Of a stretch of 64,000 nucleotides of DNA, positions 22,261 to 32,500 are shown piece by piece; the stretch's first letter is position 1; the number at the start of each line of letters is the position of its first letter. The stretch lies in contig OZ038433.1 in assembly GCA_964036275.1 (NCBI GenBank), positions 39,155,336 to 39,219,335 of the forward strand, read 5' to 3'. Made by a program: the position numbers and the translations under genes. The notes below the pieces were generated by a model. It was not told the origin of the DNA, made no database searches, and was given only the letters and a program-made list of their open reading frames with translations. The DNA comes from Litoditis marina (lineage: Eukaryota > Nematoda > Chromadorea > Rhabditida > Rhabditidae).

Positions 22261-23602
22261 AGGACAACTCCCCCCCGAGTCCCCCCAGTTTTGGCTCTCT
22301 CTCGTTAAAGGGACCGTACCTCTATAATGTGCAATGTAACTAGTTTTTGAAAAATGAGAAAAGTCATTTATTTTGTTTTGAGATGAAAGTTTCACACGTT
22401 ACATACAGGAAGTGCAGAAAACCACATTATTGCGGAGCAAATGAGAAGTCAACCGAATTTGGGTTACTGTAATGCAGCAATCCTTGATATCTCACTGCTT
22501 TGTTGTTTTCATGATATCTACAAATCCTCTGTCACAGCTTTGATTGTGGTAATTTTGGCAATGTTTTGAATATGGTTTTGTATTTTTATAGACATTTTGA
22601 AAATTTTGTACGTAGGTGAACTCGGCGGTGTCTGTACGTGCGCGTGGTCGCGCCGCATTTTTGAGAACACGGTGCAAAACAGGACGTTGAGACCTAGATG
22701 AATGATTGTGATTTTTTGATGTTAACAATATCGACTAATCAGCTCCAACCTCCAAATTAAAAAGGAACGGTCCCTTTAATTGAGGTCACCATCGGCCACC
22801 ATGGTGCGCAAGAGTAGCCAAGTAAGTATTGAACAGAGAGTGTGCACGGTTTTAGTCTCTGTAAGAATAAACTCACACACCAGACGTTAGGCGACTTTGT
22901 TGAATGGTTCATTGAAGCATCCGATTTCGACTAATTTAGACTTTAAAACTATCTTAGTTTCGACAATTTTCGCTTTCACTGGTGAAAACGTCACTTCTTA
23001 TCCAGTTTTGTGGTTTGGTCACCCAGATAAAACACCCGATTTTCAATCAAGTTTTGTGGACAACAAAGTCCCCTGTCACACACTATGTCACACACTATTA
23101 GCATAATTGCATAATATCCATTCCTTCTGAGTGTTTATAGCGCAACTTCTGAATTGAGCAAGTAGACCATGCGAGTGGGCTGCTCAATTAGTTCACAGTA
23201 TGCATGAGACCAAACTTTTAGAGTGTTTTTCTTAGTTACCGACTTAATAATAATGATAATCAGTTGGTAATCAATAACGTTAGATGAACGTATTGAATAT
23301 CCTTCTATAAATATTATTCATGCATACACTTTTCGAAGTTTCATCAAACAGTTCATATCTGGTGATGTTCTTTCTTTGAGGCGCGCGGCTTTTTTTCTAG
23401 AAAAGGTCACTCCAATTAAATTATAGACTGTACAAACTTAAGAGACGCATACAGTTAGACAGTTACAGAACAAATCCATCGCGTGTCAGTTTTAGACACA
23501 CTTCCCCTACGCATATTCATTATGGATCAGCCTGACCTCTGCCCTGTCAACCAGCACCCCCCCCCCCCCCCCAGCCTAATTACTGTTGGGGGGAGTTGTC
23601 CT
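22261..23602. mobile_element. Nested element with AGGACAACTCCCCCC ends
   Basis: AGGACAACTCCCCCC at 22261 and its inverse GGGGGGAGTTGTCCT ending at 23602, both flanked by TA-compatible bases. It lies inside the 3.4-kb element and encloses the TTAA element at 22305-22779. The centre holds a poly-C run (about 23559-23577). Confidence 0.55.
22305..22779. mobile_element. Nested TTAA-flanked element with AGGGACCGTACC ends
   Basis: TTAAAGGGACCGTACC at the left and GGAACGGTCCCTTTAA at the right are inverted copies bounded by TTAA. The length is about 475 bp. A TTAA target is typical of piggyBac-like and some other nematode MITEs. No ORF is defended. Confidence 0.6.
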
Positions 23603-23924
23603 AGATCCTGTTGAATTTCTACGATGTTTCAATTAATAGTAATTTGGTGATTCCCATATAACAGACTAGTTTTTCGGCACTGATTTTCATTAGAATAATT
23701 ATGCATATTTCCTAATCATACTGAGTTCCTTTTCTATTGTTATATTAGTTTTACTCGTACAATTCCACAATTGTTTAGTTTTCAGTCAGACTTTCTCAAA
23801 AAACCTAGTACCGAGTAAATTACCATTGTGTAAGAGATAGAAGTCATTCAAACTTTATTAAGTCAGTCTTTTAGTTCTTAAACTAGCGCCACAGTGATTC
23901 TATAACGACAAGTAAACTACTAGT

Positions 23925-24745
23925 GAACTCCTACCACACCCCTATTCTACTACTAGAAAACTACTAGTTTTCTTGTAGTAATGTAGGCGTAGGGGAGGAG
24001 TTAAACTATAGTTCTACTCCTACCTAACTACTAGTGAGATGGTAGTCAGCTACTAGTTTATCTGTGGTAAAAGTCAATTTTGAAAAATAAAAAATAAAAT
24101 AAAATAAATTATATTTTTAGGATCACATATCTTCTATAAGTAGTTATGTTACCCTCTATCGCATTACTCTGCTGTTTACCATGTTTTGCACCATCCGGGA
24201 CTCGAACTCTCGAGCTCTCGCTTCTGAAGCGAGACACTTACCACTGCGCCACGCTGCCGATGTTTGAAGGCGCGCCACAATCGTATACGATTACAGGCGC
24301 GCTTCACTGTTCAGCGCTCACTATGGAATAACGTGAATGCGCCACGAGCCCTAACCAAAAATATTATACTTAAGCCCGTTCTACAGTAGCACTAAATCGA
24401 TAGAAATTTTCCCATATTATGAATGTTCAGCACTTTCCTGCCTAGTTAGCGTACTACAGGTTTCTACTAGCCTACGAGTAAGTTACCACTAGCCTACGAG
24501 TAAGTTACTACTAACTGTCTACGTGCTCATAATGCCTACAAATCACTGTGATTTAAATTCTGTGGAGATAATGTAACGTAAAAAGACTAGTTTCAGACTG
24601 CCAAAATGCATTTTTTAATTTGACGTCTGTATTTACTACTAGTTTTCTACCAGGATACCCTTACTCTACCACGAGAGTACTCCTCCTTTACTACTACTAC
24701 TAGTTTACTACGAGTTTACCAGTAGTCCCAGATTTCCTATGTAAT
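23925..24745. repeat. CTACTAGT-rich low-complexity segment
   Basis: Many direct and inverted ACTACTAGT, CTACTAGTTT and CCTACGAGTAAGTTAC motifs occur on both sides of the tRNA-like stretch at 24188-24262. Part of the inside of the 3.4-kb element. Confidence 0.5.
24188..24262 (-). pseudogene. tRNA-like sequence, degenerate
   Basis: On the minus strand: GGCAGCG, A-box-like TGGCGCAGTGG, a perfect anticodon stem CTCGC/GCGAG around a TTCAGAA loop (anticodon CAG), and B-box-like GTTCGAGTCCC. The acceptor stem does not pair (3' side ATGGTGC) and the T stem has several mismatches. A CAG anticodon should be Leu, yet there is no long variable arm. I take it as a tRNA-derived repeat inside the transposon. 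Confidence 0.55.
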
Positions 24746-26649
24746 TAAAACAGTAATTTAGCAATTTTGAAATGAAAATAAGCGGATTTAAACTCAAATA
24801 GATAAAAACACTATTTAATCCAATTTATTTCAATGTGAAATTGTCTAATTTTGTGCAGGAACTTCAAAATTCTCACAATTAGTGCTGATTTGATGTGGAA
24901 AAGTTTGAAAATATGTACATTAACTAGATAATAACTTCATTAGTCAACATAGCCCCTCTCTAACTGATTTGAATACAATTTTTAGTAACAGAGACCCACT
25001 TGCAATATTTTGGTAAAGGTTAGAACCAACAGTCACACTTTATTCGTGTACAAAGTGCGCTTGCACGGAGGGGAACACGGGCTGGACACTTTGTCAAGAT
25101 ACAAAGTGCGAATCGGGTATAAAATGCTGGGGGAGCCCATACAGTGAAATGTTACTCAGTAGAGGCTTGATTCACTGAATTAGGAAAAATTATGGAACCA
25201 TTTCCTCACTTCGTGTGCAAGTTTCTGAAATAAGCGGTTTTCAAAATGTTTTTATTTGGCCGCGTCTTATATCCTGAATGCTCGAAATGTATCAGAAGAC
25301 CGAAGTGTGCACCTATTTTTCATACTATTCCGATATGCATCCATTCACGTCGCTTCGTTACGAAGTTCATCATTTATGGTACAGTGTACAGATCTCACAG
25401 ACCTATCAAAAGTACATGTACAATATAGTTTCGATTGTTTTTTATCCAACTACCAACTTTTTGGAAATTTCGTAATCTTATGATAAGATGATGTCAGGGA
25501 TGCAGCGACAAACCAAAACTCTACATGTTCTCTTATGCTGTGTTTGTGATTTCACTGAATCTTCCTCATAATTGTTTGATGTGTTTGCAGATCGTACAAC
25601 AGCTCAGACAACCGTTATGAACATTGATCACCGTGAAGTACACTGTTGATAAACGTAACAGTTTTGTCGACCACTCCCATGCAGAACATCATTTTGTAAC
25701 ACGAAAGCCCGATCAGCTTCTTCGAACAAAAAGCCACCACACACAGACCATAGAGAACCACATTGGGTTCCAAATCTGTAGAACAACTCATACTCATGTT
25801 AAAATCGCATGTTATGTGTCCTACCGGTTCAATATCGAAAACAAGCCGACTTTTGTGGAGTAAACTAGTGTGAGGTGAAAAAGTGAAGGAATAGAGAAAA
25901 CGTGAGGACTGCACTCGAAGCATAAAAGTCACGGTTTTTTAAAGAGTAAGCATTCAAACCATCATTATATGTCCATAAATCATGGATAGAACTCCGTTGA
26001 CTTGGTGTTTCTGTCGTAGACTTGAGGTCCATTCGTCCGCTGCTATTTCGCTCAGAATATATCTTACTTTTTTCTTTTTTATAACTATTCTTTTATGCTA
26101 ACAAAAGTGTTTAGAACCACTGCAGCGCCCATTCAGACAGGACGTGAATGAACATTCAATTTTGTATTTCCAGTTGCATAGAAAAACTGCGGTCCTTCAA
26201 TCTGTTAGTTCTATGATAAGAAAGTTCTAGTGCAAATCAGTTTCGATAGTTACATCAATCCTCGAAAGCAACTTCACTTCAGGTGTTGGATGCATTTACA
26301 TAACTATTTTTAATTTTTTTAAGCCAATAAGGCGAATTTTCGGTAGATATCGAATGACTCTCGAACACTGTTGAGAAAACATTGAAGTCTGAATTTTAAC
26401 TACCTGCAATCATAGCTGCTGTTCGTGCTGTCGTCGAACCACCAGTCCATCGTCTGCCACAGAAACTGAAGTGGACCTTCAGATCATCTGCGGAACCGTA
26501 TTCCCCGGGGTATTTGAGTACTGCATGCATTCTAATGATGAGAGTAGAGCACCTGTGAAATATGCACTCTTTCTTGTAGATCACAAAGTGCACCTTCATT
26601 ATTCGTTCTCTATTTTCAAAACAATATTTTCGGTTTGTTCGGAAACAAT

Positions 26650-27260
26650 ATTTTCAATTTTGGCGTCAATTGGCGGATAAACGGGCCTTTCGGCGCCAAA
26701 TGTCAAAGAAATGTGGATAAAATGTTGATCCGCTTGTCATCTAAATGTATAGTTCTGACATCTGTGAACGAATCCGGTCGTTACCCTACTTTGCTAAGGT
26801 CGTCCTCATTTGGCCCCAATAGGCGCCCGCGTTTGGCGCCATTTGATATTACTGGCACCATGTGTCGGAAATCAGGTTTAACCTCCTTCTATAACATCTG
26901 TACGAAATTTCGAACAGTTTAACTCATGGTAACACGTATTTTCCAGCTTTTGACGCCATCTGGCGCTAGCGCCAAGCGGTAAACATAACGCAACATCACC
27001 AAACTTCCGGGGGCCGCGCTAACTTTGGGGTTCACACATGTGTGCCATATTTCAGCCTTATTGGTCTAGTAGTTAAAAAATAATTTTCTACGCGGACATT
27101 GGACGAGCGACGAGGGACGAGGGAGGAGGGACGAGGGACAACGGAAATTTTCATTACGACACGACAGCATAACTTTTTTCAACCTCGACCGATTCTTCTA
27201 ATTTTTTCACACAACATTGTATTTAATATATATCTAGCTCTCTCTCTCTCTCTCTCTCTT
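26650..27260. repeat. GGCGCCA-rich and (ACGAGGG)n repeat stretch
   Basis: Contains several TTTGGCGCCA-type palindromes (26683-26965), a GACGAGGGACGAGGGAGGAG run near 27107-27140 and a (CT)n run at 27237-27260. This looks like an old dispersed repeat. No gene seen up to 27580. Confidence 0.5.
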
Positions 27261-27579
27261 TGAACTTCGAAAAAAAACGTTTTATTCGAAGACTTTTGTG
27301 GTTTGAAAGCTAAAAATGGGTGCGCAATGACCAAACCAAACACAACTCACACGCGATACCCTGAGTTCCGAAGCCGAATTCAGTTACATGAAACTCAAAG
27401 CGTGTGAAGCCCGGAAGTACGCGAAATATATAAAACTCATGTGCGTTCCGCCAAAAACTATGAATTGACCAAACAGCTCAAAGAGAGCAATTGGTTCTTC
27501 TACTTGTTATCATTTCTCAAACATTATCCATATCAGAAAGTTTGTTCGTAGTCACAGTGTGTGAAGCAACCCACTTTCC

Positions 27580-29045
27580 AGAACACATGCAATTATGTAT
27601 GGTTGTGAAACCTGAACACTCTGCCAGAAATATCTGTCTACACTTATTACTGGACAACGTAGAATGGTGCTGAGAATGATTGAAGTAACGCTCTGGGGCC
27701 GCCACACCAACGAGTGGGTGACGATTAGGCTCAAAAAATTAAGCCTGTACTAAGAAAGTAACAGTTTAAGCTGGCGTCAATTAGGCATATTCATACGTCA
27801 TCTGTTTCAAGTTTTATATTTTGTGTTCAAATCATGTTTCAGTTGGTAACCCAGTACGATTGTCGAAGCGAAGAGTGATAACCTAATTAATAGATCAAGC
27901 GGGGACTACTAAGCATGAACAGTTTAAGCCTGCATATCATTAAGCATGGACTATTCAGCATGACCATATTAAACATGAAGTATTTAGCATGACCATTTTA
28001 AGCATGACCATTTTAAGCATAACCAGTTCAAGCATAAACTTTTTAAGCGTGAATTTTTCAAGCATATACGTTTTAGGTGATAAATTTGCAAGCATGACAT
28101 TTTTAAGCACGAACTTGTTAAGCATTAGTTTTTATTAACATTTGGACTTTTTGCAACTAAAACTTTTTGCAATGAGGGTCAATGTCTGAGAGCTCGAGTG
28201 TTGTATTAAAAGTTCAGTTTTGTGGTGGACCCTTTCCGTAGGTTCGATCTTCCGAGATTTTCCAATTTCGAAAATTTTAGAGCCCCACCTAAAGTGCTTG
28301 AATAGTTCCTAAGTCATATGACCCTGTTCTCATACAGCAAACGGAGTACAATTGAGAATGTAGTCTATGATTGAAGCTGTTCAGAGTGTTCAGCTGTGTT
28401 TAGAAGTTTGTATAGTTGAAGATAGTTGAAACAGATATGTTGCCATCAAAAAACATACCACACAATAAACACATGAAGTATTATTTCAATGTTAGATGTT
28501 CAAAAAGTTCATGTATAAAAAGTATATGCTTAACAAGTTCGCGCTCAAAAAAGTCATGCTTGAAAATTTATTGCTGAAAAAGTATATGCTTAAAAAGTTC
28601 ACGCTTGAAAAGTTAATGCTTAAACTGGTTATGCATAAAATGGTGTGGCTTAAATGGTCATGCTAAATAGTTCATGCTCAATAATGTGCAAGCTTAATAG
28701 TACATGCTCAAACAGTTCATGCCTAATCCTCCCGCTTGAAGATGTGCTGGCTTGGAAGAGTGCTTTGCGAGAACAGGCTTGATTTTCTTCAGCGTAATCG
28801 TCACCCACTCCACCAACCAGTGGCTCTCCAGTACAGTCCGACTAACAGATATTCGTAAACGTTCTGTGCAGAGAAATGTATGATGGGCAAAGCATGTCTC
28901 AAGAATAAGCAGTGACCTTTGTGTAAAAGCCATGTTCGAATGGTGTTTCATTGATGCACAGTGGCCAACTGGAAGACCGAAACGAAGATGGGGGATTAAT
29001 TTATAGAAGCCAGTGGGAGAAATTATATGAGAAGCTGAAGTTGAC
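27580..29045 (+). pseudogene. RTE-like LINE fragment split by a foldback element
   Basis: 27580-27711 matches the first half of the 16.5-kb LINE fragment (CACTTATTACTGGACAACGT, ATGATTGAAGTAACG, CGCCACACCAAC). 28811-29045 continues it (CACCAACCAGTGGCTCTCCA, ACAGATATTCGT) and adds the WAKH-like region and a PTGRPKRRWGI segment. The two halves are separated by the element at 27712-28810. Frameshifts and stops are present throughout. Confidence 0.75.
27712..28810. mobile_element. 1,099-bp foldback element with 7-bp target duplication
   Basis: The ends are GAGTGGGTGACGATTA and its exact inverse TAATCGTCACCCACTC. The inverted match continues imperfectly for about 36 bp (AAGCCTGT). CACCAAC is duplicated at 27705-27711 and 28811-28817, and occurs once in the uninterrupted LINE copy at 16.65 kb. 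Inside, 27905-28130 is built of about 20-bp AAGCATGAAC-TTTT units, mirrored at 28515-28735 as GTTCATGCTT units, so the whole element can fold back. No ORF. Confidence 0.85.
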
Positions 29046-29539
29046 TCCGGCAGGAATATCAATCTACTCAGGGTCCTGATAAGATCCTCACAATTCAAAA
29101 TTTTGCGGGACGCAGCATTGCACTGCACGTTTCACTTGACTATTTCGTTCTTTCCTTGTATAAGTTGATTTCTGACTTTATTTTCAATTACACCAAAATG
29201 AAAAATTATCCTGAAGTACTTTTCGTTGGTTTATCATACCGAGCAATCAACGGTGGTTTTGGAGAGTTATATGGGATGGAAGTGTGTTATCAGACATAAC
29301 TTATGTGAGCTAACGAACTACAACAGAAAAACAATAATAACGATGTTAATATACTTTCACGGTCTATAAAATTTACAAAACTGCCAAAAACGTGGTACTA
29401 ACCCACATTAACATTATGACGAGAAACGTATCCACAATATTTGGTAATCTTCTCAAATTTCAAATACTTATAATAGATATCACGGAAACTTGTCATGGGC
29501 TCGAAGATATTGAATATATCGTTCCAGATGAACCTCTTT

Positions 29540-32500
29540 CTATCTCCGGTTTACGACCGACGTGATCTGCACTTGATTGTTCTGGAAATAGAAATAATCG
29601 TTTATGTGATGAAGTTGATTTTTGCTGAATTTGAATTCGTATCCTTGTTTATCATCTATTCGACCACATTGAGCTTTTTTTTTTGAGACTTTCAAGTTTT
29701 TTTTATGAATTCGAGATTATAGGGGAACGCTTTTTCTCGACCACGGACATATTCACGCAGCCTTGTTCGTTTGCTGGGAAAATCTTCTCGTTCGAAATGT
29801 TCAATAAAAGAGATAAATTTGTTCCGATAAGATGTATTGTCTGTCCTTCTTATGTTACCATGTCGTATCCAGGTCAGTTGTTTGAAAGAATGACGTTTGT
29901 TGAACTTATTTTGTGGGAGTTATGAACAACCTTTTCTTTCTTGCACTCCCCACGCTCAGAATCATTCTGAGCGCTTGTTCAGAAAAATCGCGTACATAAG
30001 CTAGCTCTACGGAGGTTTTCAATGAGCCAGTACCTTGGAAACGAACAGTTTCCGTACTTCCAAGCGGACGCTGTTGTTCATGATCAAGTAAATCAGCGGA
30101 GGACATCCTGTAATTATTAAATTAGACGACATATTTTCTCCATAACACTTTACTATACAATATTTCGCCATGGTATTTCTTCTAGGATAGATCAAAGGTC
30201 GTATACATGAAACAACGCGGCCACGAATAGGCCTGGCCTGGAAGTAGCGAAATCGAGTTCAAGATAGGCAACTGTTTCTTGCATACGGCCTCCGGCCAAT
30301 ACGAGACTTGCTGGCAAATGGGCGATGGGTTTTTTCGAGTGATTTCCACTGAGACTTTGGTAACTGATTCGTTTACAAATTCTCCAACATGAGTGACAGG
30401 AACATGAGGAACGAAAGTGAAAGGAAAAGTGAAAGAGGAACAGGAACAGGACAGGACAGGAAGGAACAAGGAACAGAAAGAGAAAGAAAAAAAAACATGA
30501 ACAGGATGAGAAAAAAATTACTTCGTCAACATTTTACGGGAAATTTCAAGATCTCAGTGGAAACTATGACATTTGTTATAAAAACCCTTCCGCTATAATT
30601 TGAGTTTCACGAAAAATTTACAAAGCTCAACAAAGTTTCTTAATGGGTTCCCATAGACAATCAAAAAACTTTCTAATTGAAAATTCGTAAAATTTGCATA
30701 ATATCAAGCAATAAAGAAGAGGACATAAACATTTTCACTGTAACGCAACATGACTTGGTTCATTTACATCCAGATTATTTTCATTTTTCAGTTTTTTTTA
30801 TGTGTACTCGTATGTGACATAGTGTTTTATTATTATTTTCGCACTTCTGTAGGCTATTTTGAGCATACCCCGTACGCAACCCCCCCCCCCCCCCCCCCCC
30901 CCCTATCGGTGTCATTACGTAAGCCGCTTTTCTCAGAAAACGGAGCAAGATAGGGATATAAAAGTATATACTTTTGATAATGGTTTTTAATTTGCCATAG
31001 GGTCAGATTGTTAACTCAAAAGTGAAAATTAGAGAAGGACGGATTCTTTAAGATGTCTTTCTCGGCCCCCCCCCCCTCTCTCTCACTCCACGAAGATCCT
31101 GTTTTGATAATCATCCTGAAGCCTCATGCATAAAACATCCCGGGCCGGGTTGGGATGCTATCCCGAGCTCGATTCGGCTATTTTCCAGCCAATTCAAGTC
31201 GGGATAACATCCCAACTCCAACCCGGCCCGGGATGTTTTTCTCAGTAAGAATTTTCTAGAAGTGCGTGATTCAAAACGATTTTAATATCATTTTATTATT
31301 AATTGTCAATACTGTGTGTTATTAGAAAGTGTTTACGTGACCTTGCGCTACCTGCCACAGCACGTGTCCCACAACGAACATGAATTCGGGAAGAGAAAAG
31401 ACGTTCATGAATGAGTAGGTCACGCCTGCACTGAAGTTCAGCAAGCAGATTATGGTCGATTGGATGAAGATCTGAAAATCACATCAATCAGGTTGAACGA
31501 ACCAGTTCCCAGTATCTTGTTGGCTTCACTTTTGCTTCATAATAATGCTTCGTTTCTAACTATTTATGTTTAAGGTGAAAAACTTATCTTAGCTCAAAAC
31601 AAGATATTTGACTTTTCTACTCTTTCAGAGTATACTACATGCATAGCAAATTATAACGGTGCGGTCCTCGGGTTGTTAAAAAAACTCGAAACTCGAAAAA
31701 CTCGAAAATTTCAGAACTCGAAAAACTCGAAACTCGAAAAACTCGAATTTTCTGAAACTCGAAAAACTCGAATTTTTGAAAACTCGAAACTCCAAAAACT
31801 CGAAATTTTCAACTCGATCAACAACCCTATACGGTCCCTTGAAAAAATTTTTTCAAGCTACCTAGCAAAGACTCATCGAAGATGACTTTTGAACTAAACT
31901 AATTTCTTCACAACAACAGTCAAAAGGGAACGGCAATTGAAATTTCCCGATGAGAACGTACCTGATTGTGCTTCGAACTGTTGACACTGTTCTTCACTTT
32001 TTGCCTGAGCGACACACAGAAGAAGGTATACAAACAACAGGTAAAACCCACGAGACCGAAGTTGTTAAAGGTATGTGCTCTGTTCGTATACTGAAATATC
32101 AGATGGTCTTTTATATTTCATACTCTCCATGTTTCCTTTAGGTCTCTTTTCGTAAATAATTTATATCTATTATTCGACAGTCTAACACGACACATTTGAC
32201 TTCCTTCCCCTACCTCACTGAGGATGCCCCAGGGGAAAGGTATCTTGACTAAAGTGGTTACGTCTTGGGTAGAGGACCATTTTCTTTTTTTTCACGAACC
32301 ATTTTATGTTTCTTCTCTCTTTTTTGTTCTAATAAGTTTGTATTATGTAGCCGAGCTTTTTCCTTATTTGTAACTCATTATAACACGCTATAACACATCT
32401 TTATCAGGTTTGTGTTTTGTTCACTTTTTTTACCCCCAGAGACGCACAGTGAAGAGTGGCGTTAAGAGTCTTCCAGGAATAAACTTAACATAAATCTTCA

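Larger units (their letters stand above)
21884..25268. mobile_element. 3.4-kb inverted-repeat transposon inserted in an srt exon
   Basis: The ends are inverted copies over about 75 bp. Left is AAGACGTAGCCAAATAAAAA then TATTTTGAAAACCGC. Right, inverted, is AAGACGCGGCCAAATAAAAA then CATTTTGAAAACCGC. Both continue to an AACTTGCACAC-AAGTGAGG block. ATAT is present on both sides (21880-21883 and 25269-25272). Removing the element plus one ATAT restores a 75-bp exon, exactly the length of this exon in the three paralogs. A TA duplication with TAAGACG ends fits equally well. No transposase ORF is visible, so it is a non-autonomous element. Confidence 0.85.
18928..26450 (-). pseudogene. srt-class serpentine receptor (7TM GPCR) pseudogene
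   Basis: Ten exon positions can be matched to the intact srt at 29540-35727: 26450-26404, 26050-25960, 25758-25632, 25273-25269 plus 21883-21810 (split), 21539-21473, 21206-21050, 20819 to about 20742, 20173-20044, 19774-19701 and 18966-18928 (TAA). It reads MDWWFDDSTNSSYDC at the start and NNQVQTTPIVHR at the end. Lesions: the third exon's acceptor AG is lost and the next usable AG shifts frame; the fourth exon carries a 3.4-kb transposon; the sixth is 12 bp short, in frame; the seventh loses its 3' half to a MITE fusion; the eighth has a TAG at 20161-20159. SRT proteins are nematode chemoreceptors of sensory neurons. This copy cannot give a full receptor. It is the closest paralog of the 29.5-kb gene. 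Confidence 0.88.

Noticed and set aside
24188..24262. Functional tRNA-Leu(CAG)
   Set aside because: The anticodon arm is fine but the acceptor and T stems do not pair and the long variable arm of tRNA-Leu is absent.
26050..26060. Lost start codon (ATG to ATA) in the second exon of the srt pseudogene
   Set aside because: The real start is in the preceding exon (MDWWFDD...). The ATG in the paralog is an internal Met, so this change is not a lesion.
30389..30598. 69-aa plus-strand ORF rich in Glu/Arg/Lys
   Set aside because: Derived from a purine-rich GGAACAGGA/GAAAGTGA run in an srt intron; simple-sequence origin.
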